DNA of 64,000 nt from Streptomonospora litoralis (GTDB lineage Bacteria; Actinomycetota; Actinomycetes; Streptosporangiales; Streptosporangiaceae). The stretch's first letter is position 1. Each line of letters begins with the position of its first letter. The notes below the pieces were generated by a model, which made no database searches, was not told where the DNA came from, and saw only the letters and a program-made list of their open reading frames with translations. The position numbers and the translations under genes are program-made. This document shows, piece after piece, positions 23,835 through 32,187 of the stretch. Location: NCBI RefSeq assembly GCF_004323735.1, contig NZ_CP036455.1, positions 5,265,101 through 5,329,100 of the forward strand, in the 5' to 3' direction.

Positions 23835-26177
23835 CTACTCCGCCCGGAGGTTGTCCGGTCGGACGAGCCGGGTCAGGGCAGGCAGGCTGAGCAGGCTGAC
23901 CGCGAGTCCCACCAGTGCCGCCCCGCCCGTGATGGCGACGACGGTCCCGAGGTCGAAGCCCACCGGGTACTCGACGATGCGCAGCAGTATCGCGCCCATC
24001 GCGGTGCCCATCACCACCGCCGCCGCCAGGCCGACCGCGAGCGGTATCGTCGCCTGGTACAGCACCGAGACCGCGAGAGTGCGCCTGCGCACGCCCGACG
24101 CGGCGAGGACCGCCAGAGGCTGCCTGCTCTCCCGCAGCTGGTCGATCGTGGAGATCAGCAGGCCCAGGCCGATGACGGCGAGGGAAGTGGCGATGGCCGC
24201 GGTCACCAGGGCACCGACGGTGGCGACCTGCTCCTGGACGGCCGAGCGCGAATCGCCCGCCATGTCGGCCAGCGGGTGCGTGCTCAGGATCGCCGTGCGG
24301 ACCTCCTCGGTCGCGCGCGGCGTGGCGGAGGCTATGTCGAAATCGACCCAGAGCGATGTGCGGGGCAGCCCGGCACCCGCCACCGCACCCGGTGTCGCCA
24401 ACACGCGCGCCGCCGTATGCCCCGGCTCCGCTTCCGCGGAATCCGCGGCCGGAACCCGGCGCGTCGATGCAGGCAGGACCCAGGAGGCGCGTTCGCCGCT
24501 GTCGCCGCTTCCGCTGAGTTCCAGCTCGTCGCCGGGGGCGACCCCACCGCCCTTGTTGCCCACCAGGAAGACGTCTCCGGCCTCGCACCGGTCTATCCGA
24601 GCGGAGGCGCGCAGCGCCGTGCACTCGCCGACGGTCAGCCGGACCGGATCCCTGCCGCTGGGGTCGTGGTAGTCGGCGGTCGCGTGCACGTTGTGCACCT
24701 GCGGCAGCGACCGCAGCCCCTCGGTCGTGCCGGATGCGGCGGACATAGACACGTCCGGGATCCGCGCGGAATAGGCCGGACCGGTTTCCTGCCCCTGCAA
24801 AGGGTTTTCGAAGTTCTGCTGGACACCGGTGAACAGGGTCTGCACGGCGATGGCGCCCGCGGCGATCACCGCGACGCCGGCCACGGCGCGCGTCTCGGCC
24901 GCGCCGTCGGCGCGCAGCCTGCGCACCGCCAGCAGCCAGGCCGGGCCGCCGCGGCGCGCCCGGGACACCGCGACCTGGAACACCCACGGCGTCAGCAGCC
25001 CGGCGCCCGACAGGAACAGCAGCAGCCCGCCGACCAGTTGCAGTTCACTCAGACCGGCGCCGATGTCCTCGCTTGCGGTGAACACCGGATAGAGCAGCCC
25101 GAGACCGGCCGCGGGGATGGCGAGTCGCCACCACAGCCTCCGCCGCGGCCGGGAGGCGCGGCGCGTCACCCCGAGCGGGTCGGCGACTGTCCGGGCGGTG
25201 GAGACGAGGGTGACGGTCACCGCCAGTGCGACCACGCCGATCAGTACCGCCGCCGCGAGCGAGGGCAGCGGCACGACGTCGGTGGTGAAGGCCGAGATAC
25301 CCGCGACCTGCACGGACTCCACGCCCGCGCGCAGCAGCAGGAACACCCCGGCCCCCAAGGCGATTCCGGCCAGTGCGCCGGTGAGGGCCTCCCCGCAGGC
25401 GATTCGGGCCGCCGTCCACCGGTCCGCGCCCAGGAGCCGCAACGCCGCCAGCCGGCGGTCGCGCTTGTCCGAACCCAGGCGCAGCGCCGCTGCCACGAAC
25501 ACGCCCAGCGGAAGCAGCGCCACCACCGCACCGACGAGTACCAGCAGCAGCACGGCGGGGACGAGTCCGGCGTCGGGCATGGAGTAGCCCAAGCGGTCGA
25601 GGCGCTCGACCGAGGGGTTCGCCGGGGACAGCGTTTCGGCCTCGGTTCCGGCGTAGTAGGCGAGTTCTCCGGGACCGAGCAGGCCCTCCTCTCCGATGGT
25701 GCCGACGATGCGGTAGTCCAGTCGCTTGCGCAGCAGTTCGCCCTCGGGCGAGTCCAGCAGCCGCGCCAGCGCGGGTGAGACCACCATCTGCCCCGCTTCG
25801 GGCACCTCCGCGATTCCGGGCGGCACGGGCGCGCGCGGCCCTTCGGCGGCCACAAGGCGGCCGTAGACCGACTGCCCGTAGTACTCGGTGTCGGCCTGGG
25901 CCATGAGCAGCGTCCGCTCGGACTTCGGGGGAGTCTGGTCCGTCCAGGCGATGGTGCGTGCCGACTCGCGCTCCTCGCGGGCGCCGATCACGTTCGGGGC
26001 CGCCGCCGCGGCGAGCAGCAGCGCCACCGCCGCCCCGATGCCCACGGCGATCAGGGCGAGCCGCAGCCATGCGTCCCCACCTCCGGAGACCGACATCCGC
26101 GCGCCGAGCACGGCCTCCCGCACCCAGCGCACCGGCGCGGAGCCGGACGGACGTGATCCTGCGACCGGCCTGCTCAT
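23835..26177 (-). CDS. ABC transporter permease, FtsX/MacB type
   Basis: 780 residues. One N-terminal membrane helix, a soluble extracellular domain (about 70-215), three helices, further helices in the middle (about 370-500), a second large extracellular domain and three C-terminal helices: the duplicated FtsX layout typical of actinobacterial macrolide/lipoprotein-type exporters. ATG 26177 overlaps the ATPase stop as ATGA. With the ATPase at 26174-26908 it forms an exporter or a bacitracin/antimicrobial-peptide-type resistance transporter; the substrate is unknown. Confidence 0.85.
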   Translation of the reverse strand: MSRPVAGSRPSGSAPVRWVREAVLGARMSVSGGGDAWLRLALIAVGIGAAVALLLAAAAAPNVIGAREERESARTIAWTDQTPPKSERTLLMAQADTEYYGQSVYGRLVAAEGPRAPVPPGIAEVPEAGQMVVSPALARLLDSPEGELLRKRLDYRIVGTIGEEGLLGPGELAYYAGTEAETLSPANPSVERLDRLGYSMPDAGLVPAVLLLVLVGAVVALLPLGVFVAAALRLGSDKRDRRLAALRLLGADRWTAARIACGEALTGALAGIALGAGVFLLLRAGVESVQVAGISAFTTDVVPLPSLAAAVLIGVVALAVTVTLVSTARTVADPLGVTRRASRPRRRLWWRLAIPAAGLGLLYPVFTASEDIGAGLSELQLVGGLLLFLSGAGLLTPWVFQVAVSRARRGGPAWLLAVRRLRADGAAETRAVAGVAVIAAGAIAVQTLFTGVQQNFENPLQGQETGPAYSARIPDVSMSAASGTTEGLRSLPQVHNVHATADYHDPSGRDPVRLTVGECTALRASARIDRCEAGDVFLVGNKGGGVAPGDELELSGSGDSGERASWVLPASTRRVPAADSAEAEPGHTAARVLATPGAVAGAGLPRTSLWVDFDIASATPRATEEVRTAILSTHPLADMAGDSRSAVQEQVATVGALVTAAIATSLAVIGLGLLISTIDQLRESRQPLAVLAASGVRRRTLAVSVLYQATIPLAVGLAAAVVMGTAMGAILLRIVEYPVGFDLGTVVAITGGAALVGLAVSLLSLPALTRLVRPDNLRAE

Positions 26178-26908
26178 CCCGCCGCTCCCGCCGCGAAGTC
26201 GCGGGTGCGGCCGTCGCGCACGCCGACCTCGCGGTCGGCGTAGGCGGCGATGCGGGGCTCGTGGGTGACGAGCACGACCGCCGTGCCGCTGCTGCGAGCC
26301 GAGGTCGCCAGCAGCCGCATCACCTTCTCCTCGTTGAGGGAGTCGAGAGCGCCGGTGGGTTCGTCGGCGAACAGGATCGCGGGATCGGTGATCAGCGCGC
26401 GGGCCATACCGACGCGCTGGTACTCGCCGCCGGAGACCTCGCCGGGCTGCTGGCGGGCGGTGTGGGCCACGCCCAGGTGTTCCAGCCACTCCTCGGCGCG
26501 GCGGTGGGCCACCTTGCGGCCGGTGCCGTTGAGCCGCAGCGGCAGGGCGGCGTTCTCCAGGCAGCTGAGCTCGGGGACCAGCCCCCCGGACTGGAAGAGG
26601 AACCCGAACTCGCCGCGGCGCAGCCCGCTGCGCTCGCTCTCGGACATGGCGGCGAGGTCGCGGCCCTGGTAGAGGATCCAGCCGTGGTCGGGCCGGGTGA
26701 TGCCGGCCAGGCAGTGCAGCAGGGTGGTCTTTCCCGAGCCGGAGGAGCCCATCACCGCGACGAGCTCGCCGGGGTCGATGTCGAAGGAGGCGCTTTGCAG
26801 GGCGGTCGTGGGACCGAAGGACTTGGCCAGGCCGCGCGCGGCCAACAGGGTCCCGCCGGCGGCCTCCTCGGGAGGGGCCGGGGGCGCCGGGGTGGTATCG
26901 GCGGTCAT
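26174..26908 (-). CDS. ABC transporter ATP-binding protein
   Basis: 244 residues with a complete nucleotide-binding domain: Walker A GSSGSGKTTL, signature VSGGEYQRVGMARAL, Walker B ILFADEPTGALD and switch His in LVTHEPR. LolD/MacB class judged from the sequence around Walker B (EPTGALD). The start overlaps the PadR stop and the stop overlaps the permease start, so regulator, ATPase and permease are one transcript. Energises the permease at 23835-26177. Confidence 0.9.
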   Translation of the reverse strand: MTADTTPAPPAPPEEAAGGTLLAARGLAKSFGPTTALQSASFDIDPGELVAVMGSSGSGKTTLLHCLAGITRPDHGWILYQGRDLAAMSESERSGLRRGEFGFLFQSGGLVPELSCLENAALPLRLNGTGRKVAHRRAEEWLEHLGVAHTARQQPGEVSGGEYQRVGMARALITDPAILFADEPTGALDSLNEEKVMRLLATSARSSGTAVVLVTHEPRIAAYADREVGVRDGRTRDFAAGAAG

Positions 26909-27432
26909 GTGTGGCGGACCTCCTTTGCGAGCTCGTCCAGCCGGGCCGCGGTCAGCTCCAGCCAGCGCAGGTCGGCCTCCAGGTGGAAGAGCGCGTGGTC
27001 GCAGATCAGGGTTTCGGCGAGATCGCCGCTCGTCTTTCGCCGGGTCAGCTCGCGCATCGCCCCCAGATGGGCGCCGCGCTGCACCTCCAGGACCTCGGCG
27101 GCGGGGCGCCCGGCGAGCAGCGCCAGGACGACCTTGGTGTAAAGGGTGCTCTGCAGGTATTGCTCGGGGGCTTCTGCCGTGGCCAGCCAGGCCCCCACAT
27201 CGGTGACACCCGCATCGGTGATGGCGTAGCGCTTGCGCTCGGGCCCGCCGCCGGACTCGGTTCCGGCGACCTCGATCAGCCCCTTCTTCAGCAGGCGCGC
27301 GAGCGCGGCGTAGACCTGGCCGTAATGCATCGGGCGATCCTGGCCGAAGTGCTCGTCATAGGCCCGCTTGATGTCGTACCCGTGGGCGGGACCGTTCTCC
27401 AGCAGCCCCAGGACGGTGTGCGCGAAGGACAT
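26905..27432 (-). CDS. PadR family transcriptional regulator
   Basis: 175 residues. N-terminal winged helix typical of PadR (VLGLLENGPAHGYDIKRAYD, then MHYGQVYAALARLLKKGLIE) and a helical C-terminal dimerisation domain. PadR proteins often repress an adjacent ABC exporter and respond to its substrate. ATG 27432 was chosen: a TATAGT box lies eight bases upstream, suggesting leaderless translation; GTG 27441 is an alternative. The inverted repeat directly upstream is the likely autoregulatory operator. Confidence 0.85.
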   Translation of the reverse strand: MSFAHTVLGLLENGPAHGYDIKRAYDEHFGQDRPMHYGQVYAALARLLKKGLIEVAGTESGGGPERKRYAITDAGVTDVGAWLATAEAPEQYLQSTLYTKVVLALLAGRPAAEVLEVQRGAHLGAMRELTRRKTSGDLAETLICDHALFHLEADLRWLELTAARLDELAKEVRHT

Positions 27433-27440
27433 GGCCAGCA

Positions 27441-27472
27441 CTATACATGCTGTCTATACATCGTGTGTATAG
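27441..27472 (-). promoter_or_regulatory. Candidate PadR operator and promoter
   Basis: CTATACA (27454-27460) and TGTATAG (27466-27472) form a 7-5-7 inverted repeat; a third half-site CTATACAT lies at 27441-27448, a direct copy of 27454-27461. The TATAGT at 27440-27445 on the minus strand overlaps the third site and can serve as -10 box. Placement immediately before padR indicates autoregulation of the padR-ABC operon. Confidence 0.65.
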
Positions 27473-27531
27473 CTGGCCGAAGCAGCAAGTGCGGCAGTGG
27501 ACTGGGCACGCGGGCGGCGGGGGCGGCGGCC

Positions 27532-27745
27532 ACGGTCCACTGGGCGGCCTTGTGGTCTGCCGAGCGGCGGGCCACCTGGGGGAGAAGCGGCGGCAACGGC
27601 CGAGGACGGCCAAGCCCGCGCCCACCGCACCTGGTGCCCGCCGGTGGCGGTGGCCGACGATTGCGGCCCGGCTCCGCTGGGCGGCCTTGTCGGTCTGCCG
27701 GGCGGCGGGTGGCCTTGACTGGAAAGCGGCGGCGAGGGTGCCGGA
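27532..27745 (+). repeat. Two direct copies of a ~137-bp intergenic repeat
   Basis: The block beginning with CTGGGCGGCCTTGT starts at 27540 and again at 27677. The first copy runs to about 27668; the second is cut short near 27745, where the palindromic element begins. The same unit recurs in inverted orientation at 27905-28190. No gene in this stretch is convincing. Confidence 0.75.
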
Positions 27746-27748
27746 CTC

Positions 27749-27850
27749 GGCGCGGCTTCTCTCAGTGTCGTGAACTATGGCCACGGAATGCGTTTTCCCG
27801 CGGCCATAAGTTCACGATAGACGCCGGACGAACCGGCATACCGGACATAG
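27749..27850. repeat. Palindromic element, copy A (degenerate left arm)
   Basis: Arms around 27768-27782 and 27802-27823 can pair across a ~19-base loop that itself contains a small GGAA/TTCC pairing. Flanks on both sides (CGGCGCGGCTTCTC before; GAACCGGCATA after) are shared with copy B at 33608-33712, giving about 100 bases of homology. The left arm has lost a base and carries changes relative to copy B. Confidence 0.75.
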
Positions 27851-27904
27851 CGGCGCCGGGTCGCCGTCGCACGCGCCACCGCACGCGGACAGGGCCGGTG
27901 CCGC

Positions 27905-28190
27905 CGCCCCGCCGGGTGCTCAACCGGCGAGCACGCGACCCGGTGACCGCGGGCCCAGCCCTTCGCCGCCGTCGCTGCCGCTTTTCCGTCGAGGCCACCC
28001 GTCACCCGGCAGACCAGCAAGACCGCCCAGCAGACCCGACCCGCTCTCGTCGGCCACGGCCACCGGCGAGCACCGGGTGTGTCGATCGCGGGCCGGACCC
28101 GGCGCCGTCCTCGGTGCCCGTCGTTCTCCGTCAGGCCACCCGTCGCCCGGCAGACCAACAAGGCCACCCAGCGGACCCGCGCCGCTCCCT
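27905..28190 (-). repeat. Two inverted copies of the ~137-bp intergenic repeat
   Basis: Read on the minus strand, units start at 28171 (CTGGGTGGCCTTGTTGG) and 28030 (CTGGGCGGTCTTGCTGG), period about 141. They match the plus-strand units at 27532-27745 along most of their length, including the GGTGCTCGCCGGTGGCCGTGG segment region. With the plus-strand pair they face each other across the palindromic element. Confidence 0.75.
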
Positions 28191-28234
28191 CCCCCCGGGC
28201 ACTGCCCGCGGGGCGCCGGTACTGCCGCAACCGG

Positions 28235-28999
28235 TCAGTACAAGACGTGCTTGCCGCCGTCGATGACAAGCGTCTCGCCGGTGACGGCGTCCATCTCCAG
28301 CATCGCGAGCAGCGTGTGGGCCACCTGCTCGGGCTGAGTGGTGGAGCGCAGCGGGATTACCTCGCGCTCCTTGCTGCTGAACTCGGCGAAGCCGTCCTCG
28401 CCGCGCAGGTCCGTCTGCCAGCGGGTGGCGACCGTGCCGGGGGCGACCGCGTTCACGCGCACCTCCGGCGCGAGGACGGCCGCCAGCGAGCGGGTGAGCT
28501 GCTGCAGCGCAGCCTTGCTGACGCCGTAGGCGATGGAGGAGCCGCCGGCGCGGAAAGCCGAAATCGAGGAGGTGTTCACGATCGCTCCGCCGGCCGCGCG
28601 CAGCGGCCGCTCCAGCGCCCGGGCACAGCGGAAGGCGCCGACCACGTTCACGTCGAGGATCTCCCGCCACATGTCGTCGGTGAGGCCGGCCAAGTCGTCC
28701 GGCGCCACGGCACGGGTCGTCCCGGCGTTGTTCACCAGCGCGTCGACCCGGCCGAAGCGCTCGACCGCGCTCTTCGCCATGTCCTCGACCTGCTCGGTGT
28801 CGGCGACGTCGGCGCGTACCGGGAGCGCGGGCACGTCCCGCGCCTCGATCTCGGCGGCGGTGTCCTCGGCCTCGCCCGCCGAGCGTGCGTAGGTGAGCAC
28901 CACCCCGGCGGCGCCGCGCCGGGCGGCCTCCAGGCACGCCGCCCGGCCGATGCCGGTTCCTCCGCCGGTCACGACCACCACAGCGCCGTCGATCCGCAT
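28235..28999 (-). CDS. Short-chain dehydrogenase/reductase
   Basis: 254 residues, ATG 28999 with an AGGAGG site. Classical SDR: cofactor motif TGGGTGIGR near the N-terminus, NNAG around residue 90, catalytic Ser in VNTSSISAF, Tyr and Lys in YGVSK, and an IDGGKHVL end. It oxidises or reduces a hydroxyl/carbonyl group with NAD(P). It is the last gene of the IclR-linked sugar-acid cluster and probably handles a sugar acid or related polyol; substrate not determinable. Confidence 0.85.
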   Translation of the reverse strand: MRIDGAVVVVTGGGTGIGRAACLEAARRGAAGVVLTYARSAGEAEDTAAEIEARDVPALPVRADVADTEQVEDMAKSAVERFGRVDALVNNAGTTRAVAPDDLAGLTDDMWREILDVNVVGAFRCARALERPLRAAGGAIVNTSSISAFRAGGSSIAYGVSKAALQQLTRSLAAVLAPEVRVNAVAPGTVATRWQTDLRGEDGFAEFSSKEREVIPLRSTTQPEQVAHTLLAMLEMDAVTGETLVIDGGKHVLY

Positions 29000-29117
29000 C
29001 GCGTCCTCCTTGCCGGTTGCCTGTTGCCGGTTTCCGTTCGCCCGTCCGCACGTTCGCCCGTCCGCACGTTCGCCTGCGGTTGTGCGCCCTTCACCGTCGG
29101 CCCGCGCGCCGCGCCGG

Positions 29118-30596
29118 CTATCCCGCGGCCTCACGCACCACCGCCTCGGCGCCGCGCACCTCCAGCGCGCGCAGTGCCTCGGCGACCCCGTCGCCGACGT
29201 CGGGGCGCGCGCCCGACTCCCCGGAGAGCCCGGGCATGCGCTCCCGCACCAGATCGACGGCCTCGACCGCGTACCGCACGGCGGCCAGCTCGCGCGCGAA
29301 CTCCTCGGATGCGGGATCCAACCGCGGCCGCGCGCCGACGGGAGTGCGCAGCAGCCGCACCCACGACGCGATCGCCAGGCACGCCAGGCGCGGCTCGCGG
29401 CCCTCGCGCACGTGTTCGGCGGCGGGTGCCACGAGGCGCTGCGGCAGCTTGCCCAAGCCCTGCTGGGCCACCTGGCCCAAACGGTGCTGCAGGTTCGGGT
29501 TGCCCAGGCGCACCAGCAACTCCTCGAAGCCGGGCGGCTCGCCGCCCGCGGCGACGGCGCTGGGAGCCAACTCCTGGGTGTAGAGCGCACGCAGGAAGCG
29601 GCGCAGGTCGAGGCGGCCCACCGCCTCGGCCATCGTGTGGACGCCCAGCAGCAGTCCCAGGCAGGCGGCCGTTGTCTGCGTCGCGTTGATACAGCGCAGC
29701 TTGACCGTCTCGTGGGGCCGGACGTCGTCGGCGAAGCGGGCGCCGACGCGGTCCCAGGCCGGCCGCGGACCGGCGAAGCGGTCCTCGATCACCCACGAGC
29801 GGTACTCCTCGCCGACCACGGCGGCCTCGTCGGCCACGCCCAACGCCTCGACCACCCGTTCCAGGTCGGCCGGGGCGGTGGCCGGCACCACCTGGTCGAC
29901 CACAGTGGAGCAGAACGCGACACGCGCGCCGATCCACTCCAGCAGCGGCGCTTGCTCGCTCTCGGGCAGCATGCGGCAGAAGGAGTCGACGAGCCCGCGC
30001 AGCAACCGACCGTTCTGCGGCAGGTTGTCGCAGGAGAGCACGGTCAGCGGCGTGCCGTCGGTGCGGCTGCGCTGCTGCAGGCCGCGCACCAGTTGGCCGA
30101 CGGCGGTGCGGGGCGCGCGCCCGGCCGCGTCGGCGGCGATTTCGGGGTCCTCGGGCAGCAGTCGCCCGGTGGCGGGGTCGTGCCGGTATCCGCCCTCGGT
30201 GACGGTCAGCGAAACGATGCGCGTACCCGGCGCGGCGACGGCGGCCGCCAGTCGCTCTGGCTCGTCGAGCGCGGCCACGGAGTCGGTGATGGCGCCGACC
30301 GCGCGCATCCGGTCGGCGCCGTCGGCCGCGCGCTCGGTGACGGTGTAGAGGTGGTCCTGCGCCCGCAGCGCATCGACGACGGACCGCCCCCGCGCCGCGG
30401 CGGCGCAGATCCCCCAGTCGCCCGGCTCGGCGGCCATCGCCCGCTGGGTGTAGACGGCCTGGTGCGCCCGGTGGAAGGCGCCCGGTCCCAGGTGCACGAT
30501 CCCGGTCCGGGTTTCCTGCGGCGGCAGTTCGCGCACCATCTTCTCGGGCAGCAGCGTGCGCGCCGCCCGGCTCAGGCGCGGCCCGGCCGTGGTCAT
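29118..30596 (-). CDS. Mannitol dehydrogenase family oxidoreductase (fructuronate reductase-like)
   Basis: 492 residues, ATG 30596 after GGAGGTGACC. The N-terminal Rossmann signature GIVHLGPGAFHRAHQA and the KLRCINATQTTAACLG segment of the C-terminal helical domain identify the polyol/mannonate dehydrogenase family (MtlD, UxuB, fructuronate reductase). These interconvert D-fructuronate/D-mannonate or D-mannitol/D-fructose with NAD(P)H. Neighbouring MHS-type transporter, Ldh-family enzyme and IclR regulator suggest hexuronate or aldonate use, but no dehydratase or kinase is present, so the pathway is incomplete here. Confidence 0.8.
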   Translation of the reverse strand: MTTAGPRLSRAARTLLPEKMVRELPPQETRTGIVHLGPGAFHRAHQAVYTQRAMAAEPGDWGICAAAARGRSVVDALRAQDHLYTVTERAADGADRMRAVGAITDSVAALDEPERLAAAVAAPGTRIVSLTVTEGGYRHDPATGRLLPEDPEIAADAAGRAPRTAVGQLVRGLQQRSRTDGTPLTVLSCDNLPQNGRLLRGLVDSFCRMLPESEQAPLLEWIGARVAFCSTVVDQVVPATAPADLERVVEALGVADEAAVVGEEYRSWVIEDRFAGPRPAWDRVGARFADDVRPHETVKLRCINATQTTAACLGLLLGVHTMAEAVGRLDLRRFLRALYTQELAPSAVAAGGEPPGFEELLVRLGNPNLQHRLGQVAQQGLGKLPQRLVAPAAEHVREGREPRLACLAIASWVRLLRTPVGARPRLDPASEEFARELAAVRYAVEAVDLVRERMPGLSGESGARPDVGDGVAEALRALEVRGAEAVVREAAG

Positions 30597-30687
30597 GGTC
30601 ACCTCCGTGTCGGCTGTGCAATCGGTTCCGGCGGCGTCCCGCGCCGCGGGTACCGCCACGGCGCGGCGGTACCCGCTCGGGCGCCGC

Positions 30688-32070
30688 CTACTCGGCGGCC
30701 GTCTTGCTGCTGCGCCAGGACCCCGAGACGACGCTGGCCTGGTCGGGGTCGAAGGCGGCGATGTCGATCTCCCGCGTCTCCCGGGAGAACACGAACGCGA
30801 TCAGCGAGACCGCCGCCGTACCGATCATCAGCAGCGCGACCAGCCACGGGTCCCCGCCCGATGCGGCCAGCAGCGCGCTGGCGGCGACCGGCGAGAACCC
30901 GGCGACGGCCGCGCCCATCTCGCGGGAGGCGGCGAAGCCGGTGTAGCGCACGCCGGCGCCGAACAGCTCCGCGTAGAACGCCGGCTGGACCGCGATCATC
31001 GGCGCCACGCCCAGGGTGGTGGCGATCAGCAGGGCAAGCCAGATGACCAGCGGTTCGCCGGTGTTGAGCATCAGGAAGAACGGGTACGCGAAGGCGGCTG
31101 TGAACAGCACGCTGAAGATGTTCAGCGGCCGCCGCCCGATGCGGTCGGAGAGAGCACCGTAGACCGGCTGCAGCAGGATGACCGCGATACCGAAGGCGAT
31201 GACGCCGGTCAGCGCGACCCAGCGCGGTTGGTCCAGCTGGGTGGTCAGGTACGTGACGCTGAAGGTCGCGTAGATGTAGACGACGGCCGTGTCGCAGATG
31301 TGCGCGCCGATGCCGACCAGGAAGCTCCCGGGGTACTTCTTCAGCGCCTGCACCACCGGGACCTTGACGGTGGTCTGGCTCTTCGCCGCCCGCAGGAACA
31401 CCGGCGACTCGGCGACGCGCAGCCGCAGGTACAGCGACACCGCGATCAGCAGGAAGCTGAGCAGGAACGGGATCCGCCAGCCCCACGACATCAGCTGCTC
31501 ATCGGGCAGGAAGCCCACGATCAAAAAGACCACCGTGCCCATGACCAGCCCGATCTGCACGCCGGTCTGCGCGAAGGAGCCGAAGAACCCGCGCCGCGCG
31601 GGCGGGGCGTGCTCGGAGAGCAGCGTGGAGGCGCCGCCGAACTCGGCCCCCGCGCCCAGGCCCTGGCAGACGCGCAGCAGCGTGAGCAGCACCGGGGCCC
31701 AGATTCCGATCTGGGGGTAAGTCGGCAACAGCCCGATGATGCCGGTGGACAGGCCCATCACCAGGGTGGTGATGACCAGGGTGGTGCGCCGCCCGAGGAC
31801 ATCGCCGATGTGGCCGAAGACGAAACCGCCGAGCGGGCGGAACACGAAGCCGACGCCGAAGCTGGCGAAGGCGACGAGGGTGCCGATCGCCGGGTCGGCG
31901 TCGGTGAAGAACAGCACGTTGAAGACGAGGGCGGCTGCCGTGCCGTAGATGAAGAAGTCGTACCACTCCAGCGCGGTCCCCACGAGCGAGGCGAGGACGA
32001 CGCGCCGCATGTGCTGGGGCGACGTAGCGGGGATGTTGTCCGGGGTCGCGGCCCCGTCCTTGTCGGTCAT
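30688..32070 (-). CDS. MFS transporter, metabolite:H+ symporter (MHS) type
   Basis: 460 residues with about twelve membrane helices. Typical MHS features: LVGTALEWYDFFIYGTAAAL in helix 1, GGFVFGHIGDVLGRR in the 2-3 loop, and QGLGAGAEFGGA near helix 4. MHS carriers import organic acids such as citrate, alpha-ketoglutarate, shikimate or related compounds with protons. ATG 32070 with CGGAG. It lies between Ldh-family and mannonate-type oxidoreductase genes and most likely imports their substrate. Confidence 0.85.
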   Translation of the reverse strand: MTDKDGAATPDNIPATSPQHMRRVVLASLVGTALEWYDFFIYGTAAALVFNVLFFTDADPAIGTLVAFASFGVGFVFRPLGGFVFGHIGDVLGRRTTLVITTLVMGLSTGIIGLLPTYPQIGIWAPVLLTLLRVCQGLGAGAEFGGASTLLSEHAPPARRGFFGSFAQTGVQIGLVMGTVVFLIVGFLPDEQLMSWGWRIPFLLSFLLIAVSLYLRLRVAESPVFLRAAKSQTTVKVPVVQALKKYPGSFLVGIGAHICDTAVVYIYATFSVTYLTTQLDQPRWVALTGVIAFGIAVILLQPVYGALSDRIGRRPLNIFSVLFTAAFAYPFFLMLNTGEPLVIWLALLIATTLGVAPMIAVQPAFYAELFGAGVRYTGFAASREMGAAVAGFSPVAASALLAASGGDPWLVALLMIGTAAVSLIAFVFSRETREIDIAAFDPDQASVVSGSWRSSKTAAE

Positions 32071-32187
32071 GGCGTTACTCCGTCTCTCCCCCGTTTGCGA
32101 TCGTGGCCGGGATCAGCTGTCGGATCTGGGGGCGCCCCGGATCGGGGCGCGGCGGGCCGGTCGAGGCGCCCCCCGACCGGCCGCGGC

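Noticed and set aside
21607-24987. An 1126-codon minus-strand frame across the dehydrogenase and tetR genes
   Set aside because: Runs antisense through two well-supported genes and their intergenic region; no recognisable domain.
28131-28234. A frame on the minus strand extending through the 137-bp repeats (27775-28269)
   Set aside because: Its apparent internal protein repeats come from the DNA repeats; there is no ribosome site or homology, and the same repeats occur on the opposite strand.
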